DNA of 64,000 bases, taken from assembly GCA_965219125.1 (NCBI GenBank), contig CBDCMO010000002.1, positions 1,364,001 through 1,428,000 on the forward strand. The letters run 5' to 3'. This document shows, in pieces, positions 55,418-64,000 of the stretch. The notes beneath the pieces were generated by a model. That model was not told the DNA's origin, made no database searches, and saw only the letters and a program-made list of their open reading frames with translations. Position numbers and translations under genes: made by a program. This DNA comes from JBBSOK01 sp965219125 (lineage in GTDB: Bacteria > Bacteroidota > Bacteroidia > Flavobacteriales > Flavobacteriaceae). Positions within the stretch are counted from its first letter, which is position 1, and each line of letters begins with the position of its first letter.

Positions 55418-57400
55418 ATGACATTTAAAGAACAAATACAACAAGGCATTCCGTCGATACTTCCGCAGAAAAAGGAATATGAAACCGAAATTAATCACGC
55501 CCCAAAACGAAAAGAAATTCTTACTTCAGAAGAAAAAGAACTTGCGCTTCGAAATGCGTTACGTTATTTTCAACCAACACATCACGCCGAACTTTTACCA
55601 GAATTTAAACAAGAATTGGATGATTACGGTAGAATATATATGTACCGTTTTCGCCCAGATTACAAAATGTACGCGCGTCCAATTGAAGAGTATCCCAGCA
55701 ATTGCCAACAAGCAAAGGCAATTATGTTGATGATTCAAAATAATTTGGATTATGCCGTGGCGCAACATCCGCATGAACTTATTACCTACGGCGGCAATGG
55801 TGCGGTTTTTCAAAATTGGGCGCAATATCTTTTAACAATGCGCTATCTATCGGGAATGACGGACGAGCAAACATTGGCAATGTATTCTGGGCATCCAATG
55901 GGTTTATTTCCCTCACATAAAGATGCGCCGCGCGTTGTTGTTACGAACGGAATGATGATTCCGAATTATTCAAAACAAGACGATTGGGAAAAATTCAACG
56001 CTTTGGGCGTTACGCAATACGGCCAAATGACGGCGGGAAGTTATATGTATATTGGTCCGCAGGGAATTGTGCACGGAACAACTATTACGGTTTTAAATGC
56101 TTTCAGAAAAATAAAAAAAGAACCGAAAGGTGGTTTATTTGTAACATCCGGACTCGGCGGAATGAGCGGCGCGCAACCCAAAGCTGGTAATATTGCAGGC
56201 TGCGTAACGGTTTGTGCTGAAGTAAATAAAAAAGCTACACACACTAGACATAGTCAAGGTTGGGTAGATGAAGTTATTTCAGATTTGGAGAAACTTTCAA
56301 AAAGAGTAAAAGAAGCAATTGCAAATAAAGAAACAGTTTCGATAGCATACGACGGAAATATTGTTAAAGTGTGGGAAAAATTTGATGCTGAAAATATTCA
56401 TATAGATTTGGGTAGCGACCAAACTTCATTACATAATCCGTGGGCTGGCGGTTACTATCCAGTTGGAATCTCATATGAAGATTCAGTTGAAATGATGGCT
56501 AAAAATCCTTCAAAATTTAAAGAAGAAGTTCAAAAAAGTTTGCGAAGACAGGTTGAAGCAATTAACAAACACACCGCAAAAGGCACCTATTTTTTCGATT
56601 ACGGAAATGCATTTTTATTGGAGTCTTCACGTGCTGGAGCAGATATTCTTTCTGAACAAACCGATAAAGAATTTAAATACCCATCATACGTTCAAGATAT
56701 TATGGGCCCAATGTGTTTTGATTACGGTTTTGGTCCTTTCCGTTGGGTTTGCGCTTCGGGAAAACCGGAAGATCTTCAAAAAACAGACGAGATAGCTTGC
56801 CAGGTTTTAGAGGAAATGATGAAAGATTCCCCTTCAGAAATCCAGCAACAAATGCAGGATAACATAACCTGGATAAAAGGTGCAAGGGAAAATAAACTAG
56901 TTGTTGGTAGCCAAGCCCGCATTTTATATGCAGATAGTGATGGGCGTGTAAAAATTGCAACCGCATTTAACAACGCTATTAAAGAAGGTAAAATTGGCGC
57001 AGTGATTTTGGGCAGAGACCATCACGATGTTTCCGGTACCGATTCGCCTTATAGAGAAACTTCAAATATTTACGATGGCAGCCGTTTCACAGCAGATATG
57101 GCGATACAAAATGTAATTGGCGACAGTTTTCGTGGCGCAACTTGGGTAAGTATTCATAACGGTGGCGGCGTTGGTTGGGGCGAGGTAATTAATGGCGGTT
57201 TTGGTATGTTTCTTGATGGTAGTGAAGATACACAACGACGTTTGGAAAATATGCTTTTCTGGGATGTAAATAACGGAATTGCAAGACGCAGTTGGGCACG
57301 AAATGATGAAGCCATCTTTGCAATAAAAAGGGCTATGGCAAAAAACCCAAATTTGCAGGTAACGCTTCCCAATCTTGTTGATGATTCATTATTCAATTAA
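55418..57400 (+). CDS. hutU: Urocanate hydratase
   Basis: 660 residues. Converts urocanate to imidazolone propionate in histidine breakdown, using NAD+ as prosthetic group. Motifs: LITYGGNGAVFQNWAQY, LAMYSGHPMGLFPS, QMTAGSYMYIGPQGIVHGTT, FVTSGLGGMSGAQPKAGNIAG and GATWVSIHNGGGVGWGEVINGGFGMFLDG. About 100 residues longer than the enterobacterial type, as usual in Bacteroidota. No other hut gene is in the window. The leader holds the words ACTCATAGACTAATAAACCCGTCGACT..ACTCATCGACTT, resembling the text before 24164 (AAACTCATCGACTTTTTC). Confidence 0.95.
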   Translation: MTFKEQIQQGIPSILPQKKEYETEINHAPKRKEILTSEEKELALRNALRYFQPTHHAELLPEFKQELDDYGRIYMYRFRPDYKMYARPIEEYPSNCQQAKAIMLMIQNNLDYAVAQHPHELITYGGNGAVFQNWAQYLLTMRYLSGMTDEQTLAMYSGHPMGLFPSHKDAPRVVVTNGMMIPNYSKQDDWEKFNALGVTQYGQMTAGSYMYIGPQGIVHGTTITVLNAFRKIKKEPKGGLFVTSGLGGMSGAQPKAGNIAGCVTVCAEVNKKATHTRHSQGWVDEVISDLEKLSKRVKEAIANKETVSIAYDGNIVKVWEKFDAENIHIDLGSDQTSLHNPWAGGYYPVGISYEDSVEMMAKNPSKFKEEVQKSLRRQVEAINKHTAKGTYFFDYGNAFLLESSRAGADILSEQTDKEFKYPSYVQDIMGPMCFDYGFGPFRWVCASGKPEDLQKTDEIACQVLEEMMKDSPSEIQQQMQDNITWIKGARENKLVVGSQARILYADSDGRVKIATAFNNAIKEGKIGAVILGRDHHDVSGTDSPYRETSNIYDGSRFTADMAIQNVIGDSFRGATWVSIHNGGGVGWGEVINGGFGMFLDGSEDTQRRLENMLFWDVNNGIARRSWARNDEAIFAIKRAMAKNPNLQVTLPNLVDDSLFN

Positions 57401-57414
57401 AAGAAATTAAACCT

Positions 57415-57432
57415 GCCACGAAATCACGAATA
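57415..57432 (+). repeat. CACGAATA-type intergenic word, copy 2
   Basis: GCCACGAAATCACGAATA lies 15 bp after hutU and matches the complement of the word at 22207-22225 in 15 of 17 positions. Confidence 0.7.
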
Positions 57433-57509
57433 ACATTTTTGATTGATTGATTGTAAAAATTCAATTAGTTTTAAGCAATTCTAATTACTGGTTAAAAAAA
57501 AGAAAAAAA

Positions 57510-58049
57510 ATGAAAGCACTTAAATTTCTCCCCGTATTACTTCTCTTTGTTTTCGCATCTTGTTCTACCGTTCGGGTTGCTTCAGATTATGACAAAGAAG
57601 CCAATTTTTCTACCTATAAAAGTTTTGCCTTTTATAAGCCAGGAATAGACAAAACAAAAGTTAACGATATTGACAAAAAAAGAATTCTCCGAGCTATTGA
57701 AAACAACTTACTTGCAAAAGGCTTTAATAAAGCAGAAACGCCAGATTTGTTGGTGAGTATATTCACCAAAGAAAATGAGCGTGTGGATGTTTACAACAAT
57801 AACTTTGGATACGGTTGGGGCTGGAATCCCTATTGGTACGGCGGGTACGGCGGTAATTCGGTTTCAAGAACTACGGAAGGCAGCTTGTTTATAGATTTGA
57901 TTGATACAAAAACAAACAGCTTGGTTTGGCAAGGTAAAGGCACTGCAAACCTAATAAACAGCAGCGATATTGAGGCAAAAGAGCAACGTATTAATGAGAT
58001 TGTTACCAAGATTTTGGCAGAATATCCACCCGGAAGTATGACAAAATAA
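57510..58049 (+). CDS. DUF4136 family lipoprotein
   Basis: 179 residues from ATG 57510; the frame runs back to 57447 but the signal peptide (KALKFLPVLLLFVFASC) begins here, with lipidated Cys at 18. Typical DUF4136 text: VASDYDKEANFSTYKSFAFY, LLAKGFNKAETPDLLVSIF and SLFIDLIDTKTNSLVWQGKGTA. A Gly/Tyr/Trp-rich loop (FGYGWGWNPYWYGGYGG) is usual for the family. Function unknown. Terminator at 58057. Confidence 0.88.
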   Translation: MKALKFLPVLLLFVFASCSTVRVASDYDKEANFSTYKSFAFYKPGIDKTKVNDIDKKRILRAIENNLLAKGFNKAETPDLLVSIFTKENERVDVYNNNFGYGWGWNPYWYGGYGGNSVSRTTEGSLFIDLIDTKTNSLVWQGKGTANLINSSDIEAKEQRINEIVTKILAEYPPGSMTK

Positions 58050-58056
58050 ACAAATT

Positions 58057-58082
58057 AAAAAACCTCAATAGAGGTTTTTTTT
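58057..58082 (+). terminator. Terminator after the DUF4136 gene
   Basis: AAAAAACCTC (58057-58066), loop AATA, GAGGTTTTTT (58071-58080) and further Ts. Confidence 0.9.
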
Positions 58083-58161
58083 ATGCTTTGTATTTTTCCA
58101 AAATTTAACTGTAGAATAAATGACTAGGTAATATTATATATCAAAAATTTAATCTGTTTGC

Positions 58162-58169
58162 TATCTTTG
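58162..58169 (+). promoter_or_regulatory. -7 box of the 58195 gene
   Basis: TATCTTTG matches TAnnTTTG, 25 bp before the start codon. No clear -33 box. Confidence 0.5.
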
Positions 58170-58194
58170 GGGATATCTAACAAACCAACTTCTT

Positions 58195-60414
58195 ATGAAA
58201 AAAATATGCTTAATTTTAATAATACTATGTTTTACGCCTTCCCTATTTTCGCAGAATAACAACATTCCGGCTGGTGAATATTTTGCAATGAATGCTGGCG
58301 TTCTTTTTAGTTTTACCGTAACGGCAGATGGAAGTTATAGCATTTCCATGGCAGATGGAAAATTGGAAACTATAAACGGTGAATTGAAATTAAATATGAA
58401 CAGTGTTGAAGTGCCAACTTTCGGTATAAAATATGAAACAAGAGGTAGTGCAAGTGATAGTCTTACAATAAAATTTGATGACAGTTTTCAATCTTATTTT
58501 TCCAACTATATTTTAATTGGAACCAAAAATACAGCGACCGATGTTTATGATTATAAAATGTTAACCAATGTTTTGGAAGAACAACGCAGCTATGGCAAAA
58601 CTAGCACAGAATTTAAAGTGGCAAAAACAAAATATATTTCACTGCTTGAAGACAAGACCTTTAACGGTGAGAATGAAGCCTTCAATTACACAATTCCGGA
58701 TGATGTTTCTACAATTAGCATTAACTATAATTTTTCAACAGACAAATTAATCAAACTTACGGCAACATATGATGCTGATCAAGAAATTGTAACTGTTGGA
58801 GAAAATGGGGCAAGTGCATTGGTTTTCAGAAAAGATTACAAAAAATATATTTCAGGGTTTGAAACTCCAACTTCAACTGAAAAAAATATACGGTATGAAG
58901 GCTTGGAAAATGGCGGGATAACCGAATATGATGCATATGACGATTACGAAAACACATACAAATTTAAAATTCAGCAATTTGATGATTATAAAAAAGCACT
59001 TCAAAAAAACAAAGAAGAAAAGAAAATTTTAATTGTTTTCAATCTGCCTGAAAATGAAACTTCAAAAAAAGAATTTGAAGATTTTATAAAAGATTACGAG
59101 CTATATCTTTCAAGCATAATGTATGATAAATACAATGCTACCGCAGACCAACTTAATTTTTATTTGGCAAAAGACGGTGATAAAAGCTTAAAAAAACAAT
59201 TCAATTTAGAAGAAAATACAATGGTAGCTTTGGTTGATGATGGCGAAATTATTTTTAAACAAAAAGCGGATTTTAAAACAACATCAGGCAACTTTTTGGA
59301 GCAATCCGTTATTTCGCCAAACTTTAAACAAATTTATTTAATAAAGCGTTTGGACGTTTTAATAACAACTAAAAAGTTTGATGAAAACGAAGCACAGCAA
59401 ATATTTGCAGAGTTTAGCAGATTAAATAATTCAGGTTATTATGCAGGAAGTAATCTGAACATAATGTCAGATTACGATAAAGAACAATACAAAAATGATG
59501 GCGCTGAAATCTACAAAAGAAAGGCTAGCCAAAGTGATATAGATTCGCTTTATGAAAAGCTAGTAAACTCTCATAAAAATGATACAAACGTAGATTTTCA
59601 ATTTGCAGATTTAGCTTCAAAAATGCTTCCAAATTACAACGAAATGTACGCAGATGATGCTGTAATGAAACCGTTAACAACTTCAGATTTAGACGTAATA
59701 GATTATTTGCTAAAATTTAAAACTGAATTAAAAAATTACGAGCCTGTTGAAGAACTTGAAAACAAAAACGGCAACTATTATTTTTACGATATGTTTCCGT
59801 ACACAATAGAAACCGCTTTGAAAAATGGAATTGAAGATGCAGATGCCGAAAAATTACAAAGTCTAAAACCTAGATTTGAAAAGTTGTACGATAGCAAGAC
59901 TGACTATTTATATTTTCTGCAAACATATATTCCGAATGAATTTTTGACTGAATATCAAAAAATGTATTATTCAAATTTCAGTGGAAATAAAGATGTAATA
60001 CTTCAATTAAATGACATTTATGAAACTTCAAATAATGACAATTCTTGGAAAGCGTTTAAAGCGAGTGTTGCTTCTCAAGCCAATAGCGCTGCTTGGAGTG
60101 TGGTTCTAGATAAAAACAATAATAGCTTTTTGAAAGATGCCGTAAAATGGTCTAAAACATCTTTGGAAATTGACGCAGAAAACCCATATTATTTAGATAC
60201 ACTCGCCCAATTACTTTATTTAAATGGTGATAAAGAAGAAGCCATTACAACTCAGGAATTGGCAGTTAAATTTCAAGAAAAAATACTGTTGGATCTAAAA
60301 AAAGCGTACCGAGAATCAAGCAGTTTTGATGACGAAACTTTACATGAAATGAAAGAAACGCTAGCGCAATTCAAAAATGAAACCTATATTCAAAAAGAAA
60401 ATCCGCAGAATTAA
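58195..60414 (+). CDS. Large secreted protein of unknown function
   Basis: 739 residues with signal peptide (KKICLILIILCFTPSLFSQ). The first 200 residues are beta-rich. A segment at about 265-370 (KKILIVFNLPENETSKKEFEDFI, LAKDGDKSLKKQFNLEENTMVAL, IFKQKADF) has the order expected of a thioredoxin fold without the CxxC. The C-terminal part is helical, with a TPR-like end (NPYYLDTLAQLLYLNGDKEEAITTQELAVK). Its last 4 nt overlap the end of the convergent gene. No family recognised. Confidence 0.75.
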   Translation: MKKICLILIILCFTPSLFSQNNNIPAGEYFAMNAGVLFSFTVTADGSYSISMADGKLETINGELKLNMNSVEVPTFGIKYETRGSASDSLTIKFDDSFQSYFSNYILIGTKNTATDVYDYKMLTNVLEEQRSYGKTSTEFKVAKTKYISLLEDKTFNGENEAFNYTIPDDVSTISINYNFSTDKLIKLTATYDADQEIVTVGENGASALVFRKDYKKYISGFETPTSTEKNIRYEGLENGGITEYDAYDDYENTYKFKIQQFDDYKKALQKNKEEKKILIVFNLPENETSKKEFEDFIKDYELYLSSIMYDKYNATADQLNFYLAKDGDKSLKKQFNLEENTMVALVDDGEIIFKQKADFKTTSGNFLEQSVISPNFKQIYLIKRLDVLITTKKFDENEAQQIFAEFSRLNNSGYYAGSNLNIMSDYDKEQYKNDGAEIYKRKASQSDIDSLYEKLVNSHKNDTNVDFQFADLASKMLPNYNEMYADDAVMKPLTTSDLDVIDYLLKFKTELKNYEPVEELENKNGNYYFYDMFPYTIETALKNGIEDADAEKLQSLKPRFEKLYDSKTDYLYFLQTYIPNEFLTEYQKMYYSNFSGNKDVILQLNDIYETSNNDNSWKAFKASVASQANSAAWSVVLDKNNNSFLKDAVKWSKTSLEIDAENPYYLDTLAQLLYLNGDKEEAITTQELAVKFQEKILLDLKKAYRESSSFDDETLHEMKETLAQFKNETYIQKENPQN

Positions 60415-62795
60415 TTTTGGATAAAAACCCGATACCAACTGCATTCTTTTAAAACTTGATTTTGGAATTGGGTATCATCGTATTCATTTTTGAGGGATTC
60501 AAAATACGTTTTATGATCGCCACAAACATCAACGCGATACCCATAATTGCTGCCTTCGGTATAAGTAGCGCAATAATTTGTTTTTGCCAACATAAAGGTA
60601 GCTTTTGCTTTTGTTTCTTTATTTCCTTGGGCATTTAAGGCTTTTTGAAAATATTTCGTTGCAGTTTGTGTAAAGACAGATTGTGTAAATTGCTCACCAT
60701 CCCGTGTGTAATTGTAACCTAAAATATGGTTACGGTCGTCGTTCCCAATATAATGTAGCGTGTTTAAAAACCAACCTTCATTACTCATATTGTACCACGC
60801 ATTGCCTATCATATAGTAATAATCTGCAGCATTTTTTGAATCTTCCCTTGCCATGTTTTCTAATTCTTTAATAAGTTGCGCCAATAATAATTTATTGTCC
60901 GCATAACTTTCAGGTTTCGTATTAAACGTAACACCTTTCTTTGTTAAAAAATCTTTATACTTAAACTGCATTTTATCAGATTGCTTTTCAAAAGGCGTAT
61001 CAAAATATTCTCTTATTGCGCCTGCAAAAATCTCCGGACGTATATTATTAGCCCAATAATTATCGGTAGATTTTACTTTTTTGAAAACAGCAATTGCTTC
61101 ATCCAATCTATTTTGAGAGAATAAATAAGTTCCTTTTAAATCATACGCATAATCTTGTGGATTATCATTCAATTTTGAAAGTATCAACTTTTCATAACCA
61201 TTTTTATTGGGAATATCAATGAAGTTTTGCAATGCACTTATAACATTTTCTTCAACAAAATCACTTTTATAATTGAGATTGTAATTGGTTCCCAATTTTT
61301 CTTCAACCGTTTGCCACGTTACATTTGCTTGTGGTCCAAAATATTCAATTAAGCCAAAAGTGCCAATGACTATATTATCATTCTCCCTATACAAACCTGC
61401 AATTTTATTGAAAAAAAAGGCCGAAATAGGATAATAACTAAATAAATCAGGATCGTTTTTTAGCCTTTCGTATAAAGCTCCAATTTTCTCTCTATCTACA
61501 AATTTCAATTTTAAAACTTCAATTGCTAAAGCTAAATGCTTGGCTTGTGCAGACATTGCGCTGGTGAAAGGAATCTTACTTACGACTTTTAAACCGTTTT
61601 CATAATCTTCATTTTTAAGATAGGTGGCTGCCAAAATAATGCGCCAAAAGTCAGTATTCGTCACTTTTTTATTTTCAATTTGACGCTTGGCCAATTGTTG
61701 TAAACTCTTTAAAGTTGGCATATCCAAATTTTTTTTTGTGCTTTCGGTTTCATCATTATTTTCTTGCGTCCAATCATAATAGCCGTTATTGAATACTTCT
61801 GTCTGCAATTTATCTATTTCCCGAATTGCCAATACTTCCAAATAAGCTGAATTAGGTTCCGATTTTTCAAGATTATTCATTTCAACTGAAATATCTCCAT
61901 TCGCATAAAAAGATTTAAAAAAATATTGAATTTCTGAAAAATTTTCTTTCGTTGTAAAATCGTCAGCAAGTTGTGGGTTTGACCAATCAAAATATTTCAA
62001 ACTCAGCGCGCAAACCCTGCGTCTTGAAGGAATATTTTTGTAAACTTCCAAATATCCAAGTATAGATTCCCGCAATTTTTTCATATTGTAAGCCGCACCA
62101 GATTTCTGCTCTAGCGCCAAATTAAAGATGTAATGCGTTTGCGGTGTGTCCTGCAACATACTTTCAAAATATCGTAACGCCGCTTCATTATTCTGTAAAT
62201 AATGTGAAAGGCGCACAATTTGAAAGCCGTATCTGTTTCTTAAAAATGTATTGTTTGTGTTTTTATAACCCGCCAAAGCTTGCTCCAATAATTTCGGCTT
62301 ATCATCGGCCGAATCGTTATTCTCACCTTGATACCAACCATTTCCGCCATCATTATTGCTATAAATACCTTCACAACCTATCGCTAAAAGCATATAATTA
62401 GCAAAGTCATTCCTCAAATTTTGTGGAATATTCGAAGCAAGTTTTTCCTTGCCATTGCCTTTTTGATTCTTCAAATTCTCGTAGAACTGTTGCTTCCCGC
62501 CATAAATTAATTCAGTAATATCTTGTGTTGAAATATTATTACCGAAGAAATCCTGCCACTCTTTTAAATTTTCATCAATGTTACCAGCTCCCTCAAAATC
62601 ATTGCAAAAAGTTTCCCATGGACAATGTAGAAATGGGAAAAGTGAAACATCACTAATAATTTGCTGGTTGACAATTGGATAATATAATTCCTCGTATTCG
62701 GCAGAATAACCGCAGAAATTCGGCAGTTTTTCAGCTGAAAAAACAATTGATGAAATTAAAAATATAATATTAGCGCACGATTTTGAGAAGTTCAT
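60411..62795 (-). CDS. Large periplasmic TPR-like protein of unknown function
   Basis: 794 residues with signal peptide (ANIIFLISSIVFSA). After a Cys-containing N-terminal section (NFCGYSAEYEELYYPIVNQQ, FPFLHCPWETFCNDFEG) it is almost all helical, with TPR-like segments (AGYKNTNNTFLRNRYGFQIVRL, LKGTYLFSQNRLDEAIAVFKKV, TATKYFQKALNAQGNKETKAKATFML). No domain recognised. The start overlaps the upstream lipoprotein's end by 26 nt, so they form an operon. Confidence 0.78.
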   Translation of the reverse strand: MNFSKSCANIIFLISSIVFSAEKLPNFCGYSAEYEELYYPIVNQQIISDVSLFPFLHCPWETFCNDFEGAGNIDENLKEWQDFFGNNISTQDITELIYGGKQQFYENLKNQKGNGKEKLASNIPQNLRNDFANYMLLAIGCEGIYSNNDGGNGWYQGENNDSADDKPKLLEQALAGYKNTNNTFLRNRYGFQIVRLSHYLQNNEAALRYFESMLQDTPQTHYIFNLALEQKSGAAYNMKKLRESILGYLEVYKNIPSRRRVCALSLKYFDWSNPQLADDFTTKENFSEIQYFFKSFYANGDISVEMNNLEKSEPNSAYLEVLAIREIDKLQTEVFNNGYYDWTQENNDETESTKKNLDMPTLKSLQQLAKRQIENKKVTNTDFWRIILAATYLKNEDYENGLKVVSKIPFTSAMSAQAKHLALAIEVLKLKFVDREKIGALYERLKNDPDLFSYYPISAFFFNKIAGLYRENDNIVIGTFGLIEYFGPQANVTWQTVEEKLGTNYNLNYKSDFVEENVISALQNFIDIPNKNGYEKLILSKLNDNPQDYAYDLKGTYLFSQNRLDEAIAVFKKVKSTDNYWANNIRPEIFAGAIREYFDTPFEKQSDKMQFKYKDFLTKKGVTFNTKPESYADNKLLLAQLIKELENMAREDSKNAADYYYMIGNAWYNMSNEGWFLNTLHYIGNDDRNHILGYNYTRDGEQFTQSVFTQTATKYFQKALNAQGNKETKAKATFMLAKTNYCATYTEGSNYGYRVDVCGDHKTYFESLKNEYDDTQFQNQVLKECSWYRVFIQN

Positions 62796-63825
62796 CTATG
62801 TCCAACTGTTTTAATTGATAACTATTTAAGTGGTATAAAATTACGGAATATTCGGTTGCAGCATTATCAGAAATCATTTTTTTCAATTCCTTTAAATCTT
62901 GCATAATTACAGACTCCATCCGCAGCAAATCTCCTTTGTAAACAAATGTTTTGTTCATGTACGTATCTGCTTTTGCTTTATATATATTCAACGTATCCGT
63001 AACCCTGAAATTTTCTGAAAGTTGCTCGGTCGTAATATCTGAAAGCAGCCCATTTAGCTCATTATTTCTATATAAAACGCCCCAACTAAATATAGGAAGC
63101 GCAACATTGAATGGCAATGGATATTCTTTTAATCTCCCTAAATATTGAGCGGTTTTACGATTATTTATAATACTATTTGTTTCTGAAATATTGCCCAAAT
63201 TGCCAACATTATATATCATAATCGTAACCTCATTTACTGGCGGAACACCCGTTTTTTCTCGAAATTTAACTTGATGCAACCGTACAGTTGCAGAAATTTT
63301 TGTTGTTTTTTTTGAAGTTGAAAGAGATAAGAATGACTTTTCTTTTTTCAGAAATTTTAAAAACTTAAAATAAGCGTCACGCGTGCCAACCGTCCAATCG
63401 CAATCTATCTGAATTTCGTTGATTAAAATATGCTTCGGAACGGAATTGGTAGCAATTCGATACAATTTATCTGCTGAATTTTTTGCCAATTTTTGAAGAT
63501 CTGAAGCCGTCGTTGTCTTTTCGAAAACCTCATTGGTAATATAAATTACGGGTATTATTTCAGCAACTGAAAGCGTGTCATTTTGTTTAATTTGCAAAGT
63601 CGCCGTTGGCAAAACCGAATTATCAAAACTATTTAAAGACAAATCGAAAAAGCGAACATACATTTTATCTGAATTTGCCTTTTTCAGAATTGCATCCGTC
63701 TCAAGATTATGTGTGTAATTTGTTTTCCAATGGTAAAAATAAACCGGTTTTTCTTGATTTTTGTTGCAAGAGCAAATTACAATTGCACAAATCACGCAAA
63801 GTATATAGATTACTTTCATAGACAA
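62770..63825 (-). CDS. Lipoprotein, possible TIM-barrel (DUF3142-like)
   Basis: 351 residues. Lipobox VICSC near residue 20. The segment ILINEIQIDCDWTVGTRDAYFKFLKFL and later EVTIMIYNVGNL and YPLPFNVALPIFSWGVLY follow the beta-alpha order of a glycoside-hydrolase-like barrel and recall DUF3142 (IQlDyD). This is a tentative match. It is coupled to the TPR-like protein by a 26-nt overlap, suggesting they work together at the envelope. Confidence 0.75.
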   Translation of the reverse strand: MSMKVIYILCVICAIVICSCNKNQEKPVYFYHWKTNYTHNLETDAILKKANSDKMYVRFFDLSLNSFDNSVLPTATLQIKQNDTLSVAEIIPVIYITNEVFEKTTTASDLQKLAKNSADKLYRIATNSVPKHILINEIQIDCDWTVGTRDAYFKFLKFLKKEKSFLSLSTSKKTTKISATVRLHQVKFREKTGVPPVNEVTIMIYNVGNLGNISETNSIINNRKTAQYLGRLKEYPLPFNVALPIFSWGVLYRNNELNGLLSDITTEQLSENFRVTDTLNIYKAKADTYMNKTFVYKGDLLRMESVIMQDLKELKKMISDNAATEYSVILYHLNSYQLKQLDIDELLKIVR

Positions 63826-63868
63826 AATTCAAATAATCTATAGGTAGAAAAATTAGAATTAAAGTACA

Positions 63869-64000
63869 TCAATTTTTCAAAACCTTTAAACTTTTAAATT
63901 TCCCAGCTGTCGTTTCAACCGAAATAAAATAGGTTCCATATTTCCAATTCTGTGTGTCTATTGAAATATTGGTTGCTTGTTTAAAATCCTTTCTGAAAAT
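63869..64000 (-). CDS. C-terminal end of a type IX secreted protein (cut by window edge)
   Basis: 44 codons open to the right edge on the minus strand, ending TGA at 63869. The visible residues NWKYGTYFISVETTAGKFKS then LKVLKN are the last strands of a type A sorting domain (W..GtY.i.v....g..k..k...k). The cargo domain lies outside the window. Confidence 0.72.
   Translation of the reverse strand: MFRKDFKQATNISIDTQNWKYGTYFISVETTAGKFKSLKVLKN

Overview
The window is AT-rich bacterial chromosome from a member of the Flavobacteriia (Bacteroidota), probably Flavobacteriaceae. The signs are gliding and type IX secretion genes (porU, gldJ), several proteins with C-terminal type IX sorting domains, a hybrid two-component system fused to an AraC domain, a Porin_10-type porin, and promoter -7 boxes of the Bacteroidota form TAnnTTTG. 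I cannot name the genus.

Layout. 1-5850: divergent porU (cut by the left edge) and gldJ, then murF and a YitT-type membrane protein. 5880-17270: tRNA-Val, folC, a large beta-propeller protein with a sorting domain, a TonB/ExbD/ExbB set, nhaD, an amino-acid dehydrogenase, anmK and an acyl-CoA dehydrogenase. 17559-25819: six co-oriented genes of unknown function built around an AAA+ ATPase with a coiled-coil protein and two membrane proteins. 26211-31328: porin, rnhB and a lipoprotein. 31400-38310: a regulatory island in which a TPR/histidine kinase/receiver/AraC sensor sits between a secreted repeat protein and an OmpA-family protein. All three carry the same paired TTGTTACA motif upstream, 21-22 bp apart. 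38341-44177: lipB, a secreted metalloprotease, a lipoprotein, a YqaE-type mini-protein and lysS.

44178-48850 is the accessory region and the most unusual part. Small genes (a frameshifted PIN toxin with a small partner, HigB/HigA, a lipoprotein, a broken lipoprotein gene) are separated by 100-200 bp imperfect palindromes that begin in ...AAC and mostly end in GTT.... The outer end of each palindrome pairs with the start of the next one, not with its own other end. Most stem mismatches become G-T pairs only on the bottom strand. These are the properties of integron attC sites, so I read the region as an integron-like cassette cluster without an integrase in view. It runs into about sixteen diverged 21-bp tandem repeats that end on the start codon of a helix-turn-helix gene.

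48850-64000 returns to ordinary genes: a diheme cytochrome lipoprotein, two small secreted proteins, hemL, a LysM glucosaminidase, an ACC-deaminase-like PLP enzyme, a DUF5522 protein, hutU, a DUF4136 lipoprotein, three large envelope proteins of unknown function, and the C-terminal end of another type IX cargo at the right edge.
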